From Siphonobacter aquaeclarae (GTDB lineage Bacteria; Bacteroidota; Bacteroidia; Cytophagales; Spirosomataceae): a stretch of 64,000 nucleotides of DNA. Made by a program: the position numbers and the translations under genes. Below are positions 28,100 to 36,900 of this stretch, piece after piece. The stretch spans positions 62,001-126,000 of the forward strand of contig NZ_FNGS01000010.1 in the NCBI RefSeq assembly GCF_900103285.1, written 5' to 3'. Under the pieces are notes generated by a model. The model was given only the letters and a program-made list of their open reading frames with translations, was not told the origin of the DNA and did no database searches. Positions within the stretch are counted from its first letter, which is position 1. Each line of letters begins with the position of its first letter.

Positions 28100-28143
28100 T
28101 ACAAGCAAAGAAGGACGGGATATCCCGTCCTTCTTTGCTTGTA
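28100..28143. terminator. 44-bp perfect palindrome after fbaA, probable terminator
   Basis: The entire stretch 28100-28143 equals its own reverse complement: 20-bp arms (TACAAGCAAAGAAGGACGGG and its complement) around ATAT. It separates convergent genes and would form a strong hairpin on either strand, though neither side has a good U tract. Confidence 0.75.
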
Positions 28144-28171
28144 CCTCATGCCCTTTGCTCCACGTCCCCCG

Positions 28172-28873
28172 CTACTTCAGCCGGAGATAATACAAACGCT
28201 CCGTTTCCGGCAGCTTTTCGATGGCATACCGCAACATGGTACGTGGCATTTTAGTAGCGTGTTCGTTGAGAAATTCCAGTAAAGTACCTTTGTCCTGCTC
28301 ACCGACTTCGCGCAGCATCCAGCCGGAAGCCTTGTGAATAAGGTCATGTTTATGGTTGAGGACGAGTTCAGCCAAAGCCAGGGTATCGGTGTATTCTTTT
28401 CGCTTGATAAAATAGGCGGTGGCAATCAGTGCGATGCGTACGGTCCAAAGGTGTTCGGAACGGATGAAATCATAGAGCATGCTCCGGTCCTGGTCGTACA
28501 GAAATGCTCCGACAATATCCCGTGCCGAAACGTCCACCAGATCCCAGTTATTGACATAGTCTTTGTTGGCCAGGTAAGCCTCGAAAATATCCAGTCGCTT
28601 GTCAAACGGAGCCTTTTTGAACTGATCAACCCAGATAAAAAGCGCTGACGCACGGGCCTCGTGAAACGGACTTTGCAGCAACGCGATTACCTCGTCGAGC
28701 GACAACTGACGAAATTGCCTGGCGACTGCCCGTACTTCCCCGACAGCAAGGCCGAGAAAGACATCGTGCTCGCCATACTCGCCGGGACCGGTTTTGAAAT
28801 ACCGCGCAACAAAAGCGGCTTTGTCAGGGTTGGCTTTCGCCTGAAGAGCTGCGATAACAGGATGAGGGGACAT
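28172..28873 (-). CDS. DNA alkylation repair protein, AlkD-like
   Basis: 233-residue all-helical protein of the AlkD/AlkC HEAT-like family, which removes positively charged alkylated bases. Recognisable segments are HDVFLGLAVGEVRAVARQFR (36-55), NWDLVDVSARDIVGAFL, KHDLIHKASGWMLREVGEQD and MPRTMLRYAIEKLPE. The family's DNA-contacting WDLVD and KASGWMLRE motifs are present. It is monocistronic, convergent with fbaA. No signal peptide or membrane helix. Confidence 0.93.
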   Translation of the reverse strand: MSPHPVIAALQAKANPDKAAFVARYFKTGPGEYGEHDVFLGLAVGEVRAVARQFRQLSLDEVIALLQSPFHEARASALFIWVDQFKKAPFDKRLDIFEAYLANKDYVNNWDLVDVSARDIVGAFLYDQDRSMLYDFIRSEHLWTVRIALIATAYFIKRKEYTDTLALAELVLNHKHDLIHKASGWMLREVGEQDKGTLLEFLNEHATKMPRTMLRYAIEKLPETERLYYLRLK

Positions 28874-28956
28874 AGAAGGTTGACGTTTTTAGGCCCGCGG
28901 GAACTAAGCGGAGCGGATACGTGCTAGTACAGCAATGAAGCGCTGATTTTGATACA

Positions 28957-29481
28957 ATGATAACCATCGTTTCCTCTACCAATCAGAAAAATTCGAGGAG
29001 TCTCCAGGTTGCGGAATATTACCGGCAGGTATTGCAGTCGCAGGAGGCGGATTGCCGGATAGTCGACCTGGCCGACCTGCCCGTTGACTTTATCTATTCA
29101 GCGCTGTATGCCAATTTCGGCAAGCATGACGCCTTCAATGCCATCCGGGATGCGGTTGAAGGTTCGGATAAACTTGTTTTTGTTCTTCCGGAGTACAACG
29201 GCTCTTTTCCCGGTGTTCTGAAAGCCTTCCTCGACGGATTTCATTACCCCAGTAAACTATGCGGAAAAGCTGCAGCCCTGGTCGGTATTTCCGACGGAGG
29301 AAGTGGTAATCCATTAGGAATGAGTCATTTGAGTGATATTCTCAGCTTCATGGGAACTACTGTAGTCGGCATCCGCGTAAAGATTCCATTCCTCAAGAAG
29401 AATTGGGTGGACGGAGAAATTCAGGACCCGTTCATACATTCCCTGATCCGACAGCAGGCTGATATGCTGATCCGGCTATAA
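28957..29481 (+). CDS. NAD(P)H-dependent FMN reductase (flavodoxin-like)
   Basis: 174-residue flavoprotein of the NADPH-dependent FMN reductase family. The FMN phosphate loop is near the N-terminus (VSSTNQKNSRSLQVAEYY, 5-22), followed by PEYNGSFPGVLKAFLDG (about 73-89), the family's second flavin contact, and ALVGISDGGSGNPLG. Electron acceptor is unknown; relatives reduce quinones, azo dyes, chromate or flavin. It ends in a bidirectional terminator at 29484-29512. Confidence 0.9.
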   Translation: MITIVSSTNQKNSRSLQVAEYYRQVLQSQEADCRIVDLADLPVDFIYSALYANFGKHDAFNAIRDAVEGSDKLVFVLPEYNGSFPGVLKAFLDGFHYPSKLCGKAAALVGISDGGSGNPLGMSHLSDILSFMGTTVVGIRVKIPFLKKNWVDGEIQDPFIHSLIRQQADMLIRL

Positions 29482-29483
29482 AC

Positions 29484-29512
29484 AAAAAGAGCGCCAGGCG
29501 GCGCTCTTTTTG
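29484..29512. terminator. Bidirectional terminator
   Basis: AAAAA-GAGCGCC-AGGC-GGCGCTC-TTTTT: a 7-bp GC stem with symmetric A and T tracts, between the convergent FMN reductase gene and the DUF4097 gene. Confidence 0.9.
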
Positions 29513-29528
29513 GCTTTACAAAAACACA

Positions 29529-30542
29529 CTATTTCTTCTTACGCAAGTAGATATTCCCCATAGAGGTATTCAGGGAAATATTAACGCCCGGAGCGTTAAT
29601 GATACCTCTGGTCGCACGATCGTCGGCAATGTAGAAGTCATTCCCACCGACATAAACATGGTCTGATGACAGGCTCTGCGCAAAGGATTGCGCCTGGCCG
29701 CGTATCGCCTGCGCATGAAGCTGGAGAGCGGCGGCGTCATTCTGAACACCGTCCAATTTGCCCTGAATGCCGACCGTTCCCGGTTTTGTCGCTCCGGCCG
29801 CCGCGGTTGCCGGTTTTCCATACCCCGTGACTTGAACCGTAGCAAGGGCGTTCTTTTTCGTCTGATCTGCCGGAAGGGGCTTGATGTCAAAATCTGTAAA
29901 GGCATTTCCGTTGAAACAGCTCAGGGCTACCGTGGCTTTGGTATCAGCAGGCAGCGTTACGTCGATGGCCTCATGGCCGGTCGACAACGAAATCGGCTTG
30001 TCCTGATTCACCGTTGAGAACTGCGCCGTGATTTTGCCCATCGTAGAATAGGCAACGACAGGCCCCGTGATGTCTTTCAGGTTGATAGACGAAGACATGG
30101 TCCGGACTTCGATTTCGCCCTGCATGTTGCTGATGGACAGCTCGTCCTGTTCAAACGCACGACCGACGGATTTCCAGTTCAGTCCCAGCGTTTTCGGCAG
30201 TTTGATGGAGTAGGAGAGACCTTCCTGACGAATGCTGGTCGAAATCGTCATGACGTCTCCTTCGGTCTGAACCGTCAGGTTGACGCCGGAATTATCCGTC
30301 CCGCCACCACCGACCGGACGAAGGCCCTCCGCTTCTTTGGGGACGGGTTGCATGCCTTTTCCTTCGATGACGATCTCCTCACCGTCATATCCCTGAATAG
30401 AGACTTCGGCATTCTGGATGTTCATGACGACCTTCTTGCCGGGGCCGGAAAATTTAACACGATACGTTTTGGGAACCTGCTTTTCCTGGGCAGACAAAAA
30501 TCCCGGAACGGCAAGCAGGGCAAGCAAAAGGACAGCTCTCAT
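29529..30542 (-). CDS. Secreted DUF4097-type beta-repeat protein
   Basis: 337-residue exported protein: signal peptide (MRAVLLLALLAVPGFLSA), then a repetitive beta-helix-like domain in which short strands recur (ELSISNMQGEIEVRTMSSSI; GIINAPGVNISLNTSMGNIY), as in DUF4097 putative adhesins. Residues about 235-290 interrupt this with a Gly/Ala/Gln-rich stretch. It starts 6 bp after the HEAT-repeat anti-sigma gene, so it is the third gene of an ECF operon. Likely periplasmic or surface. Its function is unknown; a stress sensor or envelope component is a reasonable guess only. Confidence 0.85.
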   Translation of the reverse strand: MRAVLLLALLAVPGFLSAQEKQVPKTYRVKFSGPGKKVVMNIQNAEVSIQGYDGEEIVIEGKGMQPVPKEAEGLRPVGGGGTDNSGVNLTVQTEGDVMTISTSIRQEGLSYSIKLPKTLGLNWKSVGRAFEQDELSISNMQGEIEVRTMSSSINLKDITGPVVAYSTMGKITAQFSTVNQDKPISLSTGHEAIDVTLPADTKATVALSCFNGNAFTDFDIKPLPADQTKKNALATVQVTGYGKPATAAAGATKPGTVGIQGKLDGVQNDAAALQLHAQAIRGQAQSFAQSLSSDHVYVGGNDFYIADDRATRGIINAPGVNISLNTSMGNIYLRKKK

Positions 30543-30548
30543 GGCTTT

Positions 30549-31457
30549 TCAGATAGTTAACAGTTCAATACTTTGTTGGGCTTTCTGGCGGATAAAGGGG
30601 TCGGTAGACGGATCGTCGACGAGCGACTTCAGCCGGGGAATCGCATTTTTTTCCCGAAGGCTCACCAGCGATTCAATGACACTCAGCTGCTCCGGAATTT
30701 CAGACGCGACCTGTAGCCGGGTAAGCAGCGCTTCCCGCACGCCCTGGTTCCGGCCAAACTTCCGGAGGGTTTCGATCGTCGCCAGCCGGACGTTGATATT
30801 CTCGTCGTGCCGAAGTGTTTCCGCCAGCGTTTCCAGTAATTCCGGTTTCAGCTTGGGCAGGTGGCTGGCATATTGAAGCCCCTTGAGGCGTTCGGCTGCG
30901 GATTCCTTCCGGAGAAGGCCGAGTACGACCAGCTCCTGCGTCACCTTCAGCTCACGGCGGAGGCTGGCCAGCTCCTGACGTACATCGCCGGTGGCCGGGG
31001 CCGTTGTTTCAGGCAGCGAAGGTGTCGACGCGACTTCTTCGCGGGGAGCCGTAACCGGTGCCGGCTGGTTTGCGGGAGATTCCACCGCAATCGTGCGGAC
31101 TTCCACTTTCGGACGGATTGTCAGCCGGCCCAGCCAGAAGCTGAGGCCCACAGCTGCCAGTACCGCCGCGTATCCGAACCAGGGCATCCGTTTTCGCGGT
31201 TCGGGAACGAAGGCGACCTCGCGTCCGCGCTCCTCTTCGAGCCGCTGATTTTGCTTTTCCCGATCCAGAAGGGCATAGAAGGACGTATCCATCGCCGCAT
31301 CGGGTTCTGTTTCCCGGTCCTGAACAGCATGCCAGGTTTTGCGGAGCTCATCTGCCTCGCGCTCCAGCGGAGGGTCGGCAGCCAGCTTGCGTTCAAATGC
31401 CAGTCGCTCCGCTTCCGGTAGCCGTCCCAGCAGGTAATCAATCAGTTCATTTTCCAT
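30549..31457 (-). CDS. Membrane anti-sigma factor with C-terminal HEAT-like repeats
   Basis: 302-residue protein with an N-terminal cytoplasmic domain (MENELIDYLLGRLPEAERLA, then WHAVQDRETEPD) typical of anti-sigma factors, one transmembrane helix (about 95-111, WFGYAAVLAAVGLSFWLG), a Pro/Thr/Glu-rich linker (about 125-160) and about 140 helical residues resembling HEAT repeats (NINVRLATIETLRKFGRNQG; PEQLSVIESLVSLREKNAIP). The ATG overlaps the sigma stop (TAATG), so the two are coupled. The repeats would lie in the periplasm and could read an envelope signal. No Cys-His zinc motif. Confidence 0.85.
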   Translation of the reverse strand: MENELIDYLLGRLPEAERLAFERKLAADPPLEREADELRKTWHAVQDRETEPDAAMDTSFYALLDREKQNQRLEEERGREVAFVPEPRKRMPWFGYAAVLAAVGLSFWLGRLTIRPKVEVRTIAVESPANQPAPVTAPREEVASTPSLPETTAPATGDVRQELASLRRELKVTQELVVLGLLRKESAAERLKGLQYASHLPKLKPELLETLAETLRHDENINVRLATIETLRKFGRNQGVREALLTRLQVASEIPEQLSVIESLVSLREKNAIPRLKSLVDDPSTDPFIRQKAQQSIELLTI

Positions 31458-31969
31458 TAGGGTCGATCCAGTTGGAAATAAAGGTCTCTCAGTTTCTGCA
31501 GGCCGCGGAACGCCCGAACCTTGACATTGGCTACAGACAGGCCCAGCAGTTCGCCGATTTCTTCGTAGCTCATATTCTGAAACCGGCTGAGTACGAGTAC
31601 GTCGCGGTATCCTTCCGGCAATTGCTGCAGTGCGAAATGAAGCTGCTCGTGCCGGTCGTCGGCCGGATCGTCCGTTTCAGGCAGATCCGGAATGATGTCT
31701 GTCTGCACGCGGATGGTTTTCAGGTGATCGTGAAAAACATTCCGCGCGATCTCATGCACCCACGTCCGGAACGACGCCCCCTCCCGGAAGGTATGCCGGT
31801 AGCGCAGCAGCCGCAGAAACACCTGTTGGGTGAGATCGCGTGCTGTTTCCCGGGAGTTTTGCCGGTAGAGAAAGAAGTTTAACAGGGCTTTTTTGTAACG
31901 TTCATACAGCACGGCAGCCTTGTCAAGGTCTCCTTCCTTTACCGCCAGCATGGCCTGTTCGTCGGTCAT
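31457..31969 (-). CDS. RNA polymerase sigma-70 family factor, ECF type
   Basis: 170-residue ECF sigma factor. Region 2 includes RETARDLTQQVFLRLLRYRH and ASFRTWVHEIARNVFHDHLK (about 40-84); region 4 includes LPEGYRDVLVLSRFQNMSYE and LSVANVKVRAFRGLQKLRDL (about 117-165). First gene of an operon with the HEAT-repeat anti-sigma (1-bp overlap) and DUF4097 genes. It diverges from gldG across 161 bp, which contain a dyad at 32032-32050. Autoregulation is usual for such operons but is not shown here. Confidence 0.93.
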   Translation of the reverse strand: MTDEQAMLAVKEGDLDKAAVLYERYKKALLNFFLYRQNSRETARDLTQQVFLRLLRYRHTFREGASFRTWVHEIARNVFHDHLKTIRVQTDIIPDLPETDDPADDRHEQLHFALQQLPEGYRDVLVLSRFQNMSYEEIGELLGLSVANVKVRAFRGLQKLRDLYFQLDRP

Positions 31970-32031
31970 GAGGGCGTTTTTTAAGGTTGCGAGTAGGGTA
32001 TTTCCAGGTTTTGACCTGATTTTGAAAGAGG

Positions 32032-32050
32032 ATACCCACGTATCGGGTAT
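32032..32050. promoter_or_regulatory. Short dyad ATACCC-N7-GGGTAT between divergent genes
   Basis: Two perfect 6-bp arms 7 nt apart, 63 bp upstream of the sigma gene and 81 bp upstream of gldG. It could be an operator or part of the sigma promoter region; no direct support. Confidence 0.3.
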
Positions 32051-32130
32051 AAGTTACAGCAGGGAGACGAAAAATTTTTCTTGCCTTCCTCCGTTAGTCG
32101 CAAAGCAGGAAAAAGGGCAATTTTGTACGC

Positions 32131-33780
32131 ATGAAATACCTCCTCAGTTGTCTGGCCGGCGTCATTGCGCTGAATGTACTGGCCGGTTTTTTCTATTTCC
32201 GACTGGATTTGACCGAAGACAAGCGGTACAGCCTTTCCGAGGCTACCGAAAATCTGCTGGGCCAACTCGACGACGAGGTGTATGTCCGGGTGTATCTCGA
32301 CGGGGAGCTCAACCCCGGATTCCGGCACCTGCAGGAATCTGTCCGCGAAACCCTGGAAGAGTTTAAAACCCGTTCCGGCGGGCATTTCGATTACCGTTTC
32401 ATCGACCCGTCCGAAGGAGATACCAAACGGAAGGAAGCCCTCTACGAATCGCTGGCAGGCAAAGGCCTTATTCCGACGAATGTCGTGGAAGGCGGTGACG
32501 ATAACCGCAGCCAGAAGCTGATCTGGCCCGGTGCGGTGATGACGTACGGGAAAAAGGAAGCAGCCATTCAGCTGTTGAAAGGCAATATCAGCAAGTCGGC
32601 GCTCGAAAACCTGAACCTGTCTGCCGAAAACGTGGAGTATACGCTGGCATCCGCGCTCCGGGAACTGACGCAGAAGGAGAAGAAAAAGATCGGATTGCTG
32701 ACGACGCTCTCCAAAGGTCTCGACGCCGTCCGGATGTCAGACCTGATCGTAGCGCTGCAACGGAACTACGAGATTTTTCAGGTTAATCTTCAGACCTCCC
32801 CGAATCTGGATGGACTGGATGCGATCCTCGTCGTGAAGCCGGACCAGCCGCTGGCGGAAGACGATCAGATCAAAATCGATCAGTTTATCATACACGGCGG
32901 AAAAGGGTTGTTTTTCGTAGATGGGGCAACGACGGATTCTGTAGCCCGCGAAGGACTATTTGCGAAACCGACTGATCTGAAATTCAACGACTTGTTTTTC
33001 CGCTATGGCCTCCGGACGAATGCCGTCGTAGTGAAAGACCTGCTCTCCGCCCAGATTCCGCTGAATGTAGGGATGATGGGCGATCGACCCAATATTCAAC
33101 TGATGCCGTGGCGGTTTTACCCGCTGCTGAATACCTTCGGAAAATCGCCCATTACCCGTAATCTCGACGCGGTATACGGACGGTATATCGGCTCGCTGGA
33201 TACGGTTTCTTCGCCGGGTATCCGTAAAACGCCGCTCATTCTGACTTCTCCCTATACCCAGCTGCTCCACGCTCCGGCAGTGATTCCGTACAACGAAGCG
33301 AGCCAGAAACCCGACCCGGCCCGGTACCAGGGCGGGCAGAAAGTGGTGGCATACCTGCTGGAAGGCACGTTTACCTCCCTGTTCAAAAACCGCCTGCTTC
33401 CGGACGATCCGCGTGCGAAAGGCCTCGCAGTACAGGATAAGCCGTCTAAGATTGTCGTCGTAGCCGATGGAAATATGCCGCTCAATGAGTTCGACAGCCG
33501 CCGGCAGGTACCGCTGCCGCTGGGTTTTGACCGCTTCAGCCCCGACCGGCACGTTTACGCCAACAAGGATTTTATTCTGAATGTGGTGGATTACCTTCTG
33601 GACGACAACGGCGTGATCACGGCCCGCAACAAGGAGTTCCGCCTGCGCCCGCTCGACAAGGTAAAAATCAGCGAAAACAAGGCGTTCTGGCAGGTGTTGA
33701 ACCTGGCCGGGCCGCTGGTACTGGTCGGATTGCTGGCTGCTGTGTGGTTTGGATGGAGACGGAAGCAGTACGCCGCCTGA
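32131..33780 (+). CDS. gldG: Gliding motility ABC-transporter-associated protein GldG
   Basis: 549-residue membrane protein with an N-terminal helix (about 5-25), a large extracytoplasmic domain and a C-terminal helix (about 525-543, LNLAGPLVLVGLLAAVWFGW). Diagnostic segments are FYFRLDLTEDKRYSLSEATE near the N-terminus and TSPYTQLLHAPAVIPYNEAS. GldG works with GldA and GldF in the ABC transporter linked to gliding. gldF, which usually sits directly upstream, is not here: the upstream neighbour is a divergent sigma gene. A CAATTTTG sequence (one mismatch to the -7 box) lies a few bases before the ATG. Confidence 0.93.
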   Translation: MKYLLSCLAGVIALNVLAGFFYFRLDLTEDKRYSLSEATENLLGQLDDEVYVRVYLDGELNPGFRHLQESVRETLEEFKTRSGGHFDYRFIDPSEGDTKRKEALYESLAGKGLIPTNVVEGGDDNRSQKLIWPGAVMTYGKKEAAIQLLKGNISKSALENLNLSAENVEYTLASALRELTQKEKKKIGLLTTLSKGLDAVRMSDLIVALQRNYEIFQVNLQTSPNLDGLDAILVVKPDQPLAEDDQIKIDQFIIHGGKGLFFVDGATTDSVAREGLFAKPTDLKFNDLFFRYGLRTNAVVVKDLLSAQIPLNVGMMGDRPNIQLMPWRFYPLLNTFGKSPITRNLDAVYGRYIGSLDTVSSPGIRKTPLILTSPYTQLLHAPAVIPYNEASQKPDPARYQGGQKVVAYLLEGTFTSLFKNRLLPDDPRAKGLAVQDKPSKIVVVADGNMPLNEFDSRRQVPLPLGFDRFSPDRHVYANKDFILNVVDYLLDDNGVITARNKEFRLRPLDKVKISENKAFWQVLNLAGPLVLVGLLAAVWFGWRRKQYAA

Positions 33781-33921
33781 GCGAAAGGGAATAATCGAAA
33801 TCCGGTAATACCCATTGCGATTCACTTAGGGGAAATAGCAGATTCCTGGTCTTTTTAACTAGTATTGCAGTGTCAGCGACTCGGTTGTCCGCCAGGCTGG
33901 CACGCACTCCACCGCCAGGAT

Positions 33922-36900
33922 ATGAAGCTATTGTTTACCCGCCTTCTCGGGGTACTGTGTGCTGTTTGGTGTATTTCGATGACCAGTCAGGCGCAGATTC
34001 TTCCCGGTGTCACCCATCCCAAGCGTATACTCACACCCCGTGAGGGACTGCCGCAGTCGTTTGTTTCCGGTCTGGTACAGAGCCGGGACGGATTTGTCTG
34101 GATCGGTACCCGTAACGGTCTGGCGCGGTACGACGGTCGCCAGTTTCGCCTCTTTCAGCACCGGCTGCATGATTCTACAACACTGAGTTCCAATGTAATA
34201 GCTTCTCTGTTTCTGGATCAGCGCGACCGCGTCTGGATTCAGTATGAAAACGAGGCAATCGATGTCCTCGACCCACAGACAGAGCGCCTCGAACATATAT
34301 CCCTCCGCCCCGTCTTCCGAAAAGCTCCCCGTACGTTTATCCGGCAGGGGTTGCTGGCGGACCGCGCCGGAAATACCTGGGGTATCGAGCGGGGAAACGG
34401 CGTCTGGCGGTACGACCTGCAACGCGGCGAGGTGCAGCATTTCGACCGGAAAACAATCGGCAGCGACACGGCAAAAGGCTTTCTGGAAGACCGCGCCGGC
34501 TGTATCTGGATACTGACCCTCCGCGGATTGTATTGCCTGGAACCCGGAAAGAATACGCCGAAACACGTCGTATTGCCTGTCACGCCGATGTTCGGAACCA
34601 GCCAGACGATGAGTGCGGATGCCGTGGGAATGTTTGAGCGGACAAACGGCGAAATACTGTTCAGCGGCTGTCATCACCTGTTTTTCTTTCATCCCAAAAA
34701 GAAAACCTTCCGCAGCCTCCCGCTTCCGAAGTTTACCAACAAGGCCGTTCGCTGGTACCAGGCCGGGCGGGACGGAAAAGAGTACTTTGAACTCGACGGA
34801 AGTGTCTACCAGTACGGAGACGCGCAGGGAATTGTTCATGTCGGCGAAACATCGCTCACGCATTTCCGGGAATCCTTTGCCTTCCTCGTGGATCAGTCCG
34901 GTCTGATCTGGCTGGGAACCAACGCGGCGGGTATTCATCAGATAGACCTGACGTCACCCTTTTTCCGCTCCTTCCCGAATAACCGCTCGTTTCATGCCGA
35001 TTTGTTCCAAAAACGATTCGGGCTTTCGGTTTCGGCGCTGGCCGACTGGCCGGAGGATGACCCCGAGTTTCAGCTGACCAGCTACGTCTTCCGGACGGTT
35101 TACGACAGCCGGAAGCGGCTGTGGATGGGTATTCGTGACCGTATCGGGCGTTTTGACGAGAGGACGAACAAGCTGGCACTGTTGCCGCCGGTTCCGCATG
35201 TGCGGGAGCCGCACGATCATATGCCCGGCTTGCGTGGCCTTGCCGTTGACCCGGGAGGATCTCTCTGGGTGGTGGGAGACAATGGTTTTCTGGCTTCCTA
35301 TGATTCGGCGCGCCGCCAGTGGGTACCTTTCGTAGACCCGGGGTTTATCCGGAAGGCCATTCATCCGCTGACGATACCGGCCGATATTGAAGTAGATGAC
35401 CGACATATCTGGATTACCACTGAAGCGCATGGCTTGCTGTGTATTGACCGGAAGACGAAACAGCTTCGCCAGTTTACCCGGGAGCGGTTTCCGCAGCTAT
35501 TGCCTACCAATCAGCTGATTGGTATTGAGAAAGACCCGACCGACCCGAACCTGTTCTGGATCGGCTCCTATGAAGGATTGGTCTGCTTCAACCGCCATAC
35601 CTGCCGCAGCCGGATATTCACGCCCGAAAACGGTTTGCCGGATAATACGATTTACTCCATACTGGCCGATGACGCGGGATATTTCTGGCTGAGTACCAAC
35701 AAGGGTATCTGCCAGTTTCACCCCCGGTCGTTTCAGATCCGCGTATTCCGGACGGTAGACGGCCTGCCCGGAGACGAATTCAACCGGTTTCACCACCTCC
35801 GGCTGCCGGATGGTACGCTGGCTTTTGGCGGGACCGAAGGATGGGTTCACTTTAACCCCGTCCGCCTCCATACCGACGGATTTTCCCCGAGGGTGATGCT
35901 GACGGATGTCCGGGTGAATAACGTTTCCATCGACCGGCAGTTAAATGCCACCATTCTGAACAGCGGAAAAGACTGGGAGCTACCCTTCGATCAGAACTCC
36001 CTGACCTTTGAATTTGCAGGCCTTCAGTTCAATCAGCCACAGAAACTGCAGTACCGCTACCAGCTCGAAGGGTATGACGACGCCTGGGTATACGCCGGAA
36101 ATACGCCGTCGGCCCACTACACGAAGCTGCCGCCGGGCCGGTATGTGTTTCTCGTCAACGCCACCAATACCACGGGCCGGTGGAGCCCGCATGTCAAACG
36201 GCTGTCTATTGTCGTCCGGCCGCCTTTCTGGCGCACGTGGTGGGCATACCTGGGGTATGCCTGTGTGGCCGGCGGTCTGCTGTGGTTGTATATCCGGTAC
36301 CGTATCAACGAGGAGCGCCTCCAGCAGGCAGTGTCCCTTCGTGAAAAGGAAGCCGAACAACTACGCCGGATGGATGAAATGAAAGGCCATTTCTTTTCCA
36401 ACATCGCGCACGAATTCCGGACGCCGCTTGCCCTCATCCTCGCCCCGGCGGAGCTGCTCCGGCAAGAGCTGACCGATCCGAGGCAAACCGGTTGGGTATC
36501 GGCGATTGAGCGGAATGCGGCGCAGCTACTGGGGCTGATCGGGCAGCTCATGGACCTGGCAAAGCTGGAGTCGGGAATGATGATGACGGAAGAAGTCCGC
36601 GGCAGCCTTTCCGGGATTGTCAGCGGCGTAGTGGCGTCGTTTGAAGCAAAAAGCGCCCTGCGTCAGGTAAAGCTGCATCTCCGCGACACATTGGGCGACC
36701 GCGCGTTCTGGTTTGATCCCGACAAATGGGAGCGTATTGTCTATAACCTGGTCTCGAATGCGGTGAAGTATTGCGGCGAAGCGGGAGAAGTAACCGTTAC
36801 CCTGACGGACGATCCGGCGCCGGAAGGTACCGGCAACCGGCCGGGTGTCTGGCTGATTGTCGAAGACACAGGAGCGGGTATTGCCAAAGAACAACTTCCG

